From the NCBI GenBank assembly GCA_015680685.1, contig MNCI01012628.1, forward strand, positions 750,100 to 814,099: a stretch of DNA of 64,000 bases, in the 5' to 3' direction. Position 1 is the stretch's first letter. The number at the start of each line of letters is the position of its first letter. The notes under the pieces were generated by a model. That model saw only the letters and a program-made list of their open reading frames with translations, had not been told where the DNA came from and made no database searches. The DNA comes from Gnetum montanum. Its lineage: Eukaryota; Streptophyta; Gnetopsida; Gnetales; Gnetaceae. Positions 11,901 through 23,689 of the stretch are shown piece by piece. The position numbers and the translations under genes are program-made.

Positions 11901-12235
11901 TTATTTTTTTACTTATATATGAGCTGTGTAAATGATGAGCACATGCTTTGTGGAAATGTTGTTTAGATAGTTTTGTAAACAAATGATGCAGATGGTTTAT
12001 GATTAGATTATGTGTTCTTTTGTTGCTTATATCATGTTTCTAATATTTATGTGGTTAGTTTATGATATTTATAGTCTCATGTTTAGATTTCATGTGATCT
12101 CTACCTTGAGCCTTGAGACTTAGAGCCATTATCTTAGTTTTTTCCTATGGCTACCATTGGAATTTATCAGTCTTAATCATTTAATCTTTTCAAAATTTAT
12201 TTTCTTGGTATGCATTATCCTTTTTGTTTATGTCC

Positions 12236-12248
12236 AAAAAGGAAAAGA
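12236..12248 (+). other. Polypurine tract of element E
   Basis: AAAAAGGAAAAGA lies directly before the 3' LTR start TGTTGACC. It is the expected primer for plus-strand synthesis. Confidence 0.75.
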
Positions 12249-12249
12249 T

Positions 12250-13340
12250 TGTTGACCTTTTGGTATGTCAAAACCTTAAGGAAAACGGAGAACAAAGGAG
12301 GTTTGCATGATTTTTGTGTTCACAGGACAAGAACATGGATAAGGACTCAAGTAAGCATGGATATCATGAACAAGGACTTCATACGGAAAATGGGAGCAAG
12401 GGCAAGAACGAAGACTACAAAGTAATTGAAGATGCTTCGAGGATTGAAAGAAAGCTAGATTAACAAGAGAAAGCCTCAAGAACTAGAGCTCAGAAGTTGA
12501 GAAGATATCTCTAAGGGATAATAGACATATTGATTGAGATTAAGTTCATCTAAGGAAGATGTCTCCTTTTTAGATAAGAAAACTCCCTAGAGATGTCTCC
12601 TCAAAGACATCCCAATTATGAAGGAGGCGTCTCATCAAATTTGAGGCTAATTTTAGAAAGACGTCTCAATCTGGAAGAAGATGTCTACACTAACCTTTAG
12701 CTAGCCATTGAATGAATTTCAAGGTGTTTTTGGAAACTTTGAGCCTATAAGAAGACATCAAATTCTTTGAAAGTAAGCAACCATTATCAATATTAAAGCA
12801 ATCATTGTGTATTGTACTTGTGTACTTCATTTGACATATCTTTTACTTGGTTGTAGAATTGTGCTTCAAAGTACAAGAACATATAATTTAGGTTACACAC
12901 TTTCCTTATGTTTTTGTTTCTCTCTTATTGCCCTACTAAGGTTGATGTGCTTCTTGCAAGAAGGCATCATCATTAAGCTTGTCAGGATCCTATGAGATTG
13001 AGTGTTTATGTAGTGTCAAAACACTCTAGAGTGGAGCTCAATTTTGTAAAGGTTGTGGGATCCTTGAAACCACATTCTAAGCTTGATGGGACCTTTCAAG
13101 GTTAAGTGGATTTATAGTGATGAATCAATCTGAAGTAGAGCTTAGTGTTATATAGGGTGTGCTACCCTTCAAACCACATTTTAGATAAATAAGTCTGAAG
13201 GTGTGCAATGAATATATCCTCCATGCAAGGACATACCCAAGTTGGGGAACCAAATAAAATTTGGGTGTATTATTTTTGGCTCTTAAAGTTTGCTTTGGGA
13301 AACTTATTCATTACTCTTCCTTCTAAGTTCTTGATCCTCA
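12250..13340 (+). mobile_element. 3' LTR of element E
   Basis: About 1091 bp, TGTTGACC...GATCCTCA. It is homologous along its length to 6989-8100, with many substitutions. It keeps the GAGATGTCTC-type cluster (12501-12690) and the TATA box (CCTATAAG, 12744-12751). Confidence 0.85.
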
Positions 13341-13345
13341 CTTAA
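13341..13345. repeat. Target-site duplication of element E, right copy
   Basis: CTTAA, identical to 6984-6988. Confidence 0.85.
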
Positions 13346-14435
13346 CCCTAAGGATTTTTTGCTTAAGAACTTATCGATTAACATAGCATTAAGTAGTAAC
13401 CTATGAAATAACTGAAAATTTTATTGTTGTTCATTACTTAAGATGATCGGCATTGATATTACTAATAAAGTTTATTTTATTTTATTATAATTTAATTCAC
13501 AACCTATGTCTTATCCATTTAATCTGACATCTAAAGTTTAGATTTTAATCAAGTTAGGGTTTCGCATATAAATTGATTAGGAAGATTCATTAGAGGATTA
13601 ATTCTACTAAAATTTTCCTCATAATGTTTTCTTCTTCTCTTGGGAGTATGACTTACAAACTCAAGGTTTGTAGCTTTCCTACATTTTAAGGATCTAAGAT
13701 ACATTTATTTCATTGAACTCATTCCCTAACTTAATCTTGGATCCACTTCTAAGTTAATTGTACCCTACTTTTCCTAACTTATATATAATGATTTACTTAT
13801 CATTCTAATTAACCTAGGTTACTTCTTGGACCTAGATTAATTAAATTAAAATTTACTATTTATTAGGATTAAAGCTTAGCTAAGAGTGTAGATTGATGGC
13901 AATATTGTTGAGGATTTTATATACTCTAAAATTGTAAATGATGGAAAAGTGAATGTTGACTATCTAAAGGCTTATCCTCAATACTAGTGTCATATTAGGG
14001 ATCTTGGCTACTAACACCTATGGATAAGCACTTTGGGAAGGCCACGGAAGTATAGAGATATATAATCACTAATCCTCCTCATAGTGGCTAAGTTGATTCA
14101 TCAATGATAAGATATTAATGCATAAGATGAGGTTTCTTTATTAGAATGGGAATAATGTATTATAAATATTAAATATAATAAAATAAATAGCTCTAAATGT
14201 GAAAATACTTGAGGGGAACAGTAAATGATATTTCAAAGGGAAAGAAAGGAAAGGGGAAAAGTACCTATAATTCACTTGATTAAGTATTATATTTATGTAG
14301 CTAAAAGGCATAAAAGTGTAAAGTATGATTAATGATCATAAAATCATTAAACCATCCATCTATATTCTATTCCAAATATAATACACCCTTTTCACCATGT
14401 TGACCACCTAAGGCAGCATTTGATATCAACATTAA
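13346..14435. other. Featureless AT-rich relic between elements E and B
   Basis: No open frame, LTR end or known motif is visible. By nesting it should be the old DNA into which E and B inserted, possibly the 3' side of relic H, but no sequence proof is available. Confidence 0.35.
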
Positions 14436-17083
14436 TGCAACATGCTGTCTAAGATACCCTTTATCTTTTGGTAAGTTTATGATTTAAATTTTTGCTCTTT
14501 TTTTTTATTTTCTAACCTCTATATATGCTTGTTATCCCTTCCTTATATTAACTATGCATTGTGAGCTATGTTATTTTATTGGTATTTTTACTCTTTAAAT
14601 ATGATAGGTTTTATTTTTATCTTTGCTTTTTTTTTTCATTTTATTAATTCTAATAATTTTTCCATGTGGTGGTATTTTTATAATTTTATTTTTAATATTT
14701 TAGATTATCTTTTAATTTAGCACATGCACACTAACCCCATTTATGGATTTTTGACTTAGTAGGTATCAAGCATTTGATGGGTCATTAGCACATGGAATAC
14801 TACTCCCCATTGGTACAACTTGTTGCATAAATTTTATTTTTGGTAAAATTATATTTTATAATTTTTTATGTTAATTTTTAATCTATTTCTATCTTATGCT
14901 TTTAGTGGGTCACATGCTAGCACTTTCATTAGTTATAATTTTGGATCTTATACTTTTGTGTATTAGTTGGGCTTGGTCTTAGGTATCATCCTGGGATTAG
15001 ACATAATCATTAACTTTGCTCATAGGGGATGCTCATTATACTAGTGTTAGGCATTAACTCATGTTAGAAAAATATTCAAAAATATTCCTAAATATTACAA
15101 TTTTTTCAATATAGTTTTTTTCAATGAGACAACATCCTATCCAATACAAACAAACAATTGTGAGAGTATAAACTAGACAGCTTCTCCTTGAGAGTAACCT
15201 TTTGAATTACCTACAAACATATAGAAGATTAAGTTACAGAGGGGGATTCTACCATATTGGATAGGATTTAGCAAGATCTAGTTCTATGTTGTCAACCAAG
15301 ACCTATAGTAAGCCAAACTTTTAGATCTTGCTTAAATTTCACTATTGATCCATCATTTTTTCTAGGATTTGGATCTTGTCATGGAGATGGAATCTTCATA
15401 GGGATTCTTTATTATAATGTTATCAATTTTAGATAGGATAATTTGATATTTTACTTCTTTAAATTTTGGTATTTACTTAGTATGCATCTTATTTATCTAA
15501 TCCCATTTGTTCAACAACTATTAATCCATTTGCATGTATTCTCAAATTTGAATATTTTAATATTATTTTCTATAATTTGAGTATTTATAAGATCTCTTAT
15601 TATACATGAAAAACTAGTCAACATTTTGACAAAGTTTAACCATGTTTTAACTAGTTTTGAACACATTTTACCTTTGTTCAGAAGTTTTCCAATAATTTAG
15701 CTATAGAACTAGGGTTTCAGATAGTTTTTCACATTTTTGACAATCAAGATGACTCTAAATGATAGAAACCTAGATGGAAAAGTTGGTCAACACATTGGCA
15801 TGGATCATGATGCATTCTTGTCAACTTGTTAGCCTAGATCTTCTATTTTGGAAATTTGACATTTTGACAAATCTATCTGACCACCTTTCATTCAATGTAA
15901 TGTGAGATTTATGCTCACTAAGCATTTAACAAACTTATGAATTTTAGATTAATCAACTACATGCTTGATGTAAGATTTAGGCTCACCAATTCTCTAGTTT
16001 TAAATAGTTGACTTCATTTAATGTTTGGATTTGTTTCCCTACCATCCAAGAATTTGTTTTTTGGATCTATTATCTATTTGATTTTTAGTTTAATTTGGTA
16101 AATTTGGAAGTATGTGAATTTTAGACTCACCAGTATAATAATATGTGGGTTATAGATTCACTAATCATTTGATAATATATGGGTTATAAACTTACCAATC
16201 TATTCATTTATTGAATGGATTAATAGATAGTGGTGAAATCTCATTTTATTGATTTTTTGGTTCTTTTGTCTACTAAATTTTGGTTACAGTTAACTCATAA
16301 GCCTGATTTTCTAGCTACCTAATCCCTTTAAACAAACTCATAAGGGAGTATTTATTGGTTTTGTTTATCCTACTTAGTCTTAGGGCTAAATTTTATGATT
16401 TCTATGATTTTCAAAGTGATTATGTTTTCTTAGACGAGGAGGATTTAGAGGATGTTGTTGATGATTAATTCATGTTTTAAAGTTTTTAAATTAAGTTTAT
16501 GATTTTAGTCTAAGTTGGATTCTATGATGCAATGTTTAGCTAGAATTATAAATTTAGTATTGGTTGTGGCCTTTTATTATGTATTTTCTATTTTTAGTGC
16601 AAGACAATTCTATTTTAAATTTTGGTTATGTTACATTTCATTATTCATTTGCTAGTTTCATCTCTCTATGTGTTGTTAGTGCCCAATTCATATTGGATGT
16701 ATCTATAATTTGAATTTTCATTTTTATCTCATCTAGTTTCATTAGAACATAATGCAATTTTTAGTTCTAATTGATTATGTTGTAATTTAGTTTGCACTAT
16801 TAATTTCATATCTATGTGTTTATTAATTTTTGACTTAGACAAGTAAGTTACATTTTTTTGGTAATGAACAAGTTAGATTTTATACACATGGAACTATTTT
16901 ATATTTTTTTTCATATTTTCTCTTTCCCTTATGTACCTATTATATGGATGCCTGCTAATTTACCTATTAAAATGTTCTTAGCATCCATTCAATTTTAGTA
17001 AGCACCATTTTATTTTATACATCTTTATGTATTTTATATAAGTAAATTCTTTCTAACCTAATCCTAGTTATTAGGCTGTTACA
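14436..17083 (+). mobile_element. 5' LTR of element B (about 2.65 kb)
   Basis: The start TGCAACATGCTG..CTAAGATACC aligns with TGTAATACTCCTACCTAAGATACC at 25103, and the end is GGCTGTTACA. Shared blocks with the 3' LTR include CCTATATAT near the start, the TTAGTTGGGCTTGG block, GGATAGGATTTAGC, GCATCTTATTT and the GACTCACCAAT-type subrepeats (about 15900-16240). About 300 bp present in the 3' LTR near 32935-33240 are missing here. Confidence 0.8.
15900..16240. repeat. Short irregular subrepeats in the 5' LTR of B (GTGAATTTTAGACTCACCAAT-like)
   Basis: Several imperfect copies of a unit like 'GATTTAGGCTCACCAAT' or 'TATGTGGGTTATAGACTCACCAAT' occur at irregular spacing. The matching region of the 3' LTR (about 33340-33700) has more copies. 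Probably replication slippage inside the LTR. Confidence 0.6.
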
Positions 17084-17086
17084 AGT

Positions 17087-17098
17087 TAGTATCAAAAA
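17087..17098 (+). other. Degenerate primer-binding site of element B (tRNA-Met type)
   Basis: TAGTATCAAAAA three bases after the LTR end, against the expected TGGTATCAGAGC. Confidence 0.65.
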
Positions 17099-17319
17099 AA
17101 TTGGTTTAACAAGTATTCTTATATTTATTATATAGGATGTCATCAAGAAGGATTTTTGAAATTTCAAATAAGATAAACCTTGATTAACCTAGTGGAAAAA
17201 TCTCTCAAAATAATGTAATGAGGGCTATTTTCACATATTTAAAGAGTCAAAATTAGTCCAATGATAGGAATAATTGAAAGTATTAACCTAATTACTCTAA
17301 TGCTAATGGAAAGAGGAGC

Positions 17320-18000
17320 ATGAAGCAAGCCCTCATGGAGTAGTTTAGGAGGCTAAAATTCCCATCTTTTGATGGTACAAAAGATTCAATAGCATCTTTA
17401 AAGTGGCTATGTAATTTGGAAAAAGCTTTATAGCTCATGAGTTTTACTTTGGTGCAACAAGATCATTTAGCTATCTATCAACTTAAGGGTATAGCTAATC
17501 ATTAGAGGTAGATAACCAAGGTTACAAGAGGTTAGATGCATAAATACGTATATGTCCAAGGAGTTCAAGAGAGATAAGGCCAAAGAGCTATCCAACTTAG
17601 AGTAAAGAGATATTAATAATTTAAAGTATGATGTAATATTTCTCCACCTAATGCAATTTAATTTCCACCTACAGGATGATAAGGAAGAGATGACAAATCA
17701 CTTTGTTGATGAACTCATTAAGCCTATCCATGTAGGAATTATCCCTCCTGGTTTTGATGGATTATGAAATATCATGTATCAAGATGTTGATGATAAAGAG
17801 AAGCTTAGGATTGGGTAAGAAGAAGAAACTATGACATATTAAGAGGAGACCTCATTTCATGACTAAAGTAGGCTAGGACTTCTCATGGTAGTAGCAACTA
17901 CAAAATTCTAGTATCCCTTTCATGCAATTTACTGGTGATAAAGTTGAATATATGTGATAAACAAGGACACAAGACTTGGTAGTCTTTCAACAATACAATT
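17320..18000 (+). pseudogene. gag relic of element B
   Basis: The plus strand reads FRRLKFPSFDGTKDSIAS, then LKWLCNLEKAL and LVQQDHLAIYQLKGIA. These match the Tekay/Del gag core ('FLRL.PP.FDG..DP..AE.WL..IEK', then 'YQLEGEA..WW'). A trace of the zinc knuckle, CDKQGHKTW, follows near 17952-17978 with its first Cys lost. Stops and frameshifts break it throughout. Confidence 0.7.
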
Positions 18001-18114
18001 AAGAGCTAGAATATTAGAGCAATTAATACATAGAGCAAGAAAGTTCAATGCAAGGATTAAACCCATCAAGCTAGAGTTTATACTTTGATAAATCAACATA
18101 TGGATGAATAATCC

Positions 18115-18500
18115 AACATTTTCATGGACATCATAGGTACTATTGATGGCTTCTCTTTATTGATCTTATTTGATCTTGATGCTAGTCAATCTTTTATGGA
18201 TACTAAAGTTGTAACATATTTATAACTTGAGCCATCACCCATATTTCCTTTCATGTTAGTTCAAACAACCCATTCTTCTAGTATGGTAGTTTCAAAGATG
18301 TTTTCTTCAATTGAAGTGATGATACAAGTTAACATGTTGTATGAAGATTTATTGGAGATGAAGCGTGGAGAATATGATGTGATTCTTGGGATTACCTAGC
18401 TAGATAAACATGATGGATCGATGGATTGTAAGAGAAATATTATCTTGTTAACTTCTTCAAGTGCAAGAGAGGTTATATTTCAATAAAAAAAGAGCCTAAT
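18115..18500 (+). pseudogene. Aspartic protease relic of element B
   Basis: LILFDLDASQSFMD stands where the active-site segment 'LFDSGATHSFI' is expected; the D-S/T-G triad has become DLD. Downstream, FPFMLVQTTHSSSMVVSK, EYDVILGIT and GSMDCKRNIILL follow the order of the chromovirus protease ('SVVVSK', 'FDVILGMDWL', 'IDC'). Catalytically dead. Confidence 0.7.
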
Positions 18501-18639
18501 TAGATTTAATATGATTATGATTAAAAATCTTAATAGTTTCTTAAGCATGGACATAGTTGGTATATGATTTATTGGGTGAAGATTCTAAGGAGAAGATGAA
18601 ATAGATTTTGGTGATTCAAGAGTTCTTTTATGTGTTTAA

Positions 18640-19200
18640 GAAATAACTACCTATAGTACTCCTCATAGAGAGATTGAGTTTGAGACTTCACTTAAATCTA
18701 AAACTCAACCTAAGATATCTCATAGGATGTCTTTGATGAAATTAGCAAAACTAAAGGTATAAATTTAAGACCTACTAAACAAGTATATGATTTGATCAAG
18801 TGTTCTACCTTGGGGTACATCAATTCCATTTATGAAGAGTAAGGGTGACATCTTAAAGTCATGTATTAATTACAAATAGTTGAACTAGGTTATAGTAAGG
18901 AATTAGTACCCTCTACTAATGATTGATGATTTTTTTGATCAATTAAGAGAAGCTAAGATGTTCTCTAAGATTAATGTAAAATCTAGTTATTATTAGGTGA
19001 GGATATGTGCCAAAAATAGCTTTTAGGATAAGATATGATCAATATGAATTCTTAGTAATGTCTTTGAACCTAATAATGTACTAGTTGTTTCATGTACTTA
19101 ATTAACTATGTGTTGTGTTCTTATTTAGATCAATTTATCATTATCTTCATTGATTACATTTTGGATTACTCTAAGGAAGAAGAGATACATAAGAAATATT
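18640..19200 (+). pseudogene. Reverse transcriptase relic of element B
   Basis: Landmarks in order: SSVLPWGTSIPFMKSKGD (consensus 'PS.SPWGAPVLFVKKKDG'), CINYK.LN, YPLLMIDDFFDQL and AKMFSKINVKSSYY. The catalytic box reads FIDYILDYS, where YVDDILVYS is expected, so the second Asp is Tyr. Multiple stops at former CAG/CAA codons. Confidence 0.78.
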
Positions 19201-19239
19201 TGAAAGCACTATTACAAGCTTTAAGGGAAAAATAGTTAT

Positions 19240-19680
19240 TTGCACATGCTTCTAAGTGTGCATTTCCAAATATATAGGTTTATCTTAGTGTCTATCTTGA
19301 TCTTACAAATTCCTAGTAAGTCTTACAATGTGTACATAGATGCTTCAAGAGAAAGGTTAGGTGATGTTATCATCCAAGAGGAAAAGGTAGTGGTCTATAA
19401 TTCTAGACAACTAAGACCTTATGAGACTATATATCTAACCCATGACCTATAACTTGGTGTCATTATTGCTCTTAATATTTAATATTACTTGTATGGTGAG
19501 AAAATAACATTTTGGATAGATCATAAGAGTTTTTGGTACATTATGAACTAGCCATAATTGAACATAAGATTGAGGTGATCGGTAGAGTTGTTGGTAGATT
19601 TTGATCTCATAGTGTAGTATCATCTAGGAAAAGGGAACAAAGTGGCAAATGTACTAAATAGGATAATTGAAAAACTCTAC
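19240..19680 (+). pseudogene. RNase H relic of element B, cut by insertion C
   Basis: A 70-codon open stretch (19240-19452) reads SYNVYIDASRERLGDVIIQ and VVYNSRQLRPYETIYLTHDL, which is the Ty3/gypsy RNase H core ('YTDAS..GLG.VL.Q', 'YASRQL..HE.NYPTHDLEL'). After a stop it continues with YLYGEKITFWIDHKSFWY ('HYLYG....IYTDHKSLKYI'). About 80 bp later the frame meets the left end of solo LTR C at 19759. Confidence 0.78.
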
Positions 19681-20076
19681 AATATTACTATTATACCTAG
19701 TCTTAGGGATGAAATAGCTTTGCAACAAACTTTAGATTCCTAGTACCAAGAGAAGATCTGATGAGAAGATCCCATGGATTCCACAATCCAAGCTCTCTTA
19801 ATTTCATAAAAATAGCAAATTTGAATAAGAAAATAAAATGAAAGTTTTATTCTTCTCAACTTAAGAAATTACAGCTAAAAGCAAGCATAAATTTCCAAGG
19901 AAAAACAAGAGATTCAATCAAATTTTCACACATATGCTTAATATAAAAAAATACACTTTCACATGTATGATGATCAAGGCACCTTGCCAAGACTCTAACT
20001 CACTCTCTACTCTTCTCTCTCTACTTACCTTTCTCTCCCCAGACTCTCCTTTCACCAAAATGAAGGCCTAAGAGGT

Positions 20077-20086
20077 CTTTATATCC
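20077..20086 (-). promoter_or_regulatory. TATA box of LTR C
   Basis: On the minus strand GGATATAAAG follows the GGGACATCTC cluster (20170-20267), the same order as in the other LTRs of this window. Confidence 0.5.
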
Positions 20087-20169
20087 TCCCCCTTATCTCT
20101 TCATCTTCCTTCTTTAAATTCAAAATTTAAATCTTTAAAAACTCATTAGAAATTAACTCATGTTTGTAT

Positions 20170-20267
20170 GGGACATCTCGCAGAAGAATGGGATGTCTTA
20201 CCTAAAAGTGGCATTAACAACTAGAACATCCTAAAATCATGTGGGACATCTCAATTAGGACATCTCA
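20170..20267. promoter_or_regulatory. GGGACATCTC/GGGATGTCTT motif cluster in LTR C
   Basis: Four or five variants of GGGACATCTC occur here. Two more lie beyond insertion D (GGGATGTCTT 23498-23507, GGGACGTCTC 23518-23527). The last copy keeps the CpG form. Confidence 0.55.
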
Positions 20268-20270
20268 AGT
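20266..20270. repeat. Target-site duplication of solo LTR D, left copy
   Basis: CAAGT, identical to 23487-23491. Confidence 0.8.
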
Positions 20271-23200
20271 TGTAATAGCTCGTACTTAGTAAAGGTTAAT
20301 AACCTTTTTCCTTGTATGTAGAATGGTTAATAATATTAATATTAATTTTTATATGCATAATTAATCATGCTTAATTATTTTTAACATTATGCACAATTAC
20401 TAATTTTTACCTATCACTGGTGTGCACTAACCAAGTGAATGAGTTGTGGTAGGATCTCATGAAGGCTATGGCATGGCTATGATGGCATGACATGTGATTT
20501 ATCCATGTAGTTTGTAATTTTACTTTGGTTATTTCTTAGATTAAAGGGAAGAAAGGTAGATGAGTCACATGGGTCTTGGAGGTAGATGAGAGAAGGTAGC
20601 TAGGTCAGATGGGTTGGGGGTAGATGAAGTAGAGAAGAAGCCTTAAGTACCACACACTTCCTTAACCTAAAGCATTCTTGGTCTCTTAGCTCTTGGGTTG
20701 GAGGGCTCCTAGGATGGAGTGTGAGGAGCTTGATGATCTAGGGAGAATGTGGGAATACTCAAGTAAAAGAAGCTAGCAATATTTTGAGTGAGTAATCTTG
20801 GCCCCCATTTCTTGGTTTTTTTAAATCATCAGGTTTTTTCATAGAATAGGGTTGTGTTGTGTTTTATTTAATGGAAAATACTATAGATATAGCATATTTT
20901 GTATGGGTATTGCTACCACATTTTGAATCTAAATTTTCATTCATGGATTTGTTGATTTCCCTACTTTAAAGTACTTCCTATGAACTTTGCCTTTTGATGG
21001 TTTTAGATTATTCACATAGGGCTCAATAAAATTCTCTTATCTCTCTTTGTGTTTAAATTTTTTTTACAATCTACCTATTATTGGATTCCTTAGGAGATTA
21101 TCTACAACTCTAATGAAATAATAATATAGTAATTTATTGTAGATAGGATGATACATGTTATTTTTTTTACATTGTCTAGAATTGTAGCAATTTCAGTAGC
21201 ATCTAGAGTTAAGGATATATCTTTTTTTTTATTACATTATCAATCCTAAAATATAAATATGATACTTAAAACATTTATACCATCTAGATCCAAGAGGAAG
21301 AACTCAAAATTAGCATGTGTAGTTAGAGTTATGATTCCATCTATTAGGGTTGTCTGAATTTGTTTGAATTTACAATGAAATCTAATACAAATATTTATTT
21401 GTTAATAATGCCTTATCTATAGCTCAGTTTCTTTTGAATTTTTTATGATTCATATACATGGATGTTATATTTCCAACCGAAGTAAATGGAGTTAAAAAGA
21501 TGATCTTTTGATATAGTTATATGAGATTTATTGTCAATCACTCATTCTATCTGTATTTCTGATTATGTATAATGATAAACTAATATCTATTGCTATGAAT
21601 TTTAATTTTTTAAATATTTTTACATTAATTAATTATGGATATTATCCTTCATCTGAATCATTAATTATGAGAAAATTTGTAGGGATGTGTGAGTTATGGG
21701 AGTTTCATTGTAGTTTTTTAGTTTGCCTAAGATCCTGTAAATCATAGTTTGAGATTAAATTCTTATGACATTGGAATATGTGTATCATTGTCTAATTTTG
21801 ATCCTTGGTGTAGCTACTCCCTTTTTAAGTTGTTCTTGTATATTTCTTTTAATTGATTGTGAATCTTTGGACATTCGGGACTTGTATATTTTTGAGTTTT
21901 GTCTTGTGATTAAGTGTTAAAAATTTTGGAGGATTTGGATCTATTGAATTAGAATTTGTTGGATTCTTGAACCATTGAATTTTTTGGGACATCCTAGATT
22001 TTTTATCTTGGAATTGTTTTAGATTATGTCAAATTTTGGAATTTTGGATGACATGTTGGATTGATGGTCCCTTTTGTTGGCTTATGTAAAAATGCTGTTG
22101 AGTCCCTCCACCATCAATATTGGTTTGCCATCTTTTGATGATTGTAAGATGGTTGGATGATGCCATGGTTTGATTGTTTACTATGTGCTTGGATAATGGA
22201 TCTAGCACCGAGTTTGTGGTCAGTTGGAGATGAGGCTTCCTAGAGTTGATTTTTTTATAATTGACCCCCACTGTCAGTGCACTAGTGTGGCTCTTGCTAC
22301 AAGCCCCATCTGATAGGAGAGGGTGATCCATGGCTCATTGGTCTTGTTTGGTTGGTTCATCTAGAACATTAGAGGTCAATATCAACAAGGACACCTCTAG
22401 CATTAGCATGTTTAGAAACCTTGGTGGGGATCCACAAGGATCACCTTGGTTCATTGAGACTAATAATAAATCCATGCACATGGTAGTTTGATATTTCATT
22501 GGAAACATTAATTTGGAACTAGAAATTTTTCATGACAACTTGATACACATTGAAATTGAGTGTAGTGTGTGTTATCCTTCTTGTTTATTCAATCCATGGG
22601 TGGAGTGGAAAAATGTTGGTTTTAAACTATTGTAATGGTCAAATGAATTAATCTTATACTTGTTGGATAATTATTTGGCATTGGGTTTTTGGCATGTTCA
22701 TAAATTCCTAGTTGCATGGTGATAGATGATCTTGGATGTTTTTGGTGGTTGTGTGTTTGGATATTCTTTGCATTGATAGATGTATGGCATTGGATTTTTG
22801 GCATATTTTTGATGGATGATCTTAGATGTTGTAGTGTTTGTATGTTTTGATATGCTTTGCACTTCTTGTTTTTCATGTTTCCATGCCCTACCTAGCCCCC
22901 ATGAGACCTAACCTTGATTCAACCAAAAGATGGTGCCAAGGTTACTCACTTAGTGGTAGCTAATATTTTTGTTTTTTGTACAAATATTTTGGGCTAGGAA
23001 GAGCATGGAGTACATGTGGTACCTACGAAATGTTCATAATACAAGATAAAATTATATGTTATTTAGAATTATAATTACTATTTCCTAAGTAGATGTATAT
23101 TAATTTGGTTTAGGTGCTTTGATTTTTGTATGGATTATGAATTATGTAGTGACGATGAGAACTTATCATATTTCTTTATGTAAGATGCTTCAGATGAGAT

Positions 23201-23486
23201 AATTATGGAATTTATGATGTCATTAATGTAAGATTTCTTTTAGTGGATGCTTATAATTTAACTCTTTATTACTTGTATATTTATTCATATTAACCTTAAA
23301 AGATCTAATTTGTTCCCATTATCTTGTCATTTAATCTCTTATTCCTCTTGGTCATGGCTTAACCATACATCCTTTCGCTACGTTAGAATGAATTGATTTC
23401 ATTACTTTGCCATAAACAACCTTTTGTTATCCATTTTTACCCCATGTAATGCTCTTTGTCCTCAAGGTATGAAGGAGGGTGTTACA
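20271..23486 (+). mobile_element. Solo LTR D, 3.2 kb, Tekay-like
   Basis: Starts TGTAATAGCTCGTAC and ends GGAGGGTGTTACA. Both ends resemble those of element B's LTR (TGTAATACTCC...GTGTTATA). It is flanked by the perfect 5-bp duplication CAAGT. No primer site, polypurine tract or gag/pol reading is found inside, so it is best read as a single LTR left by recombination between two LTRs. An internal tandem repeat lies near 22675-22862. Confidence 0.75.
22675..22862. repeat. Imperfect tandem duplication inside LTR D (unit about 100 bp)
   Basis: TTGGCATTGGGTTTTTGGCAT..GATAGATGATCTTGGATGTT (from 22675) is repeated as ATGGCATTGGATTTTTGGCAT..GATGGATGATCTTAGATGTT (from about 22787), and both run into GATAT.CTTTGCA. 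Confidence 0.7.
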
Positions 23487-23491
23487 CAAGT
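23487..23491. repeat. Target-site duplication of solo LTR D, right copy
   Basis: CAAGT, identical to 20266-20270. Confidence 0.8.
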
Positions 23492-23689
23492 CTAGTTGGG
23501 ATGTCTTAAATATAATTGGGACGTCTCACCTACTAGGGCAAAATACAAAGATGCTTGTTTTGAGGCTTAGAACATCTAGATATCTCCAAATAAGTCCCCA
23601 TAGCACCCAGAACCTCATAAACTCATCAAAATAGTCCCAAAACACTTCCAAACATGTCAAAACTCTAGGAAAAGATCCCATCATTGGAG

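Larger units (their letters stand above)
6989..13340 (+). mobile_element. Element E: complete non-autonomous LTR retrotransposon with copia-type gag and no pol
   Basis: Two diverged LTRs (6989-8100 and 12250-13340) bound a 4.1 kb interior. They are flanked by the perfect 5-bp target duplication CTTAA (6984-6988 and 13341-13345). The interior has a tRNA-Met-type primer site, a copia-type gag with zinc knuckle, a second diverged reading frame and a polypurine tract. No protease, integrase or reverse transcriptase is recognisable in the roughly 2.3 kb after gag. It would have needed a helper element in trans. Stops in gag show it is inactive. Confidence 0.85.
19759..23683 (-). mobile_element. 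Solo LTR C (about 0.7 kb) interrupted by solo LTR D
   Basis: Read on the minus strand, C starts TGATGGGATC (from 23683) and ends TTCTCATCA (at 19759), the same termini as element A (TGATGGGA...CTCATCA). It carries GGGACGTCTC-type motifs on both sides of insertion D and a TATA box (GATATAAAG; plus strand 20077-20086) downstream of them. B's pol is interrupted at this point: RNase H ends to the left and integrase begins to the right. No matching 5-bp duplication is seen outside the ends (AGATC left, TTGGA right). AAGATC does occur at 19753-19758 and 23672-23677, so the right boundary could be 6-11 bp off. Confidence 0.6.

Noticed and set aside
22029-22331. 100-codon minus-strand frame in LTR D
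   Set aside because: Lies wholly within a solo LTR, no recognisable motif, and is not supported by any related copy in the window.
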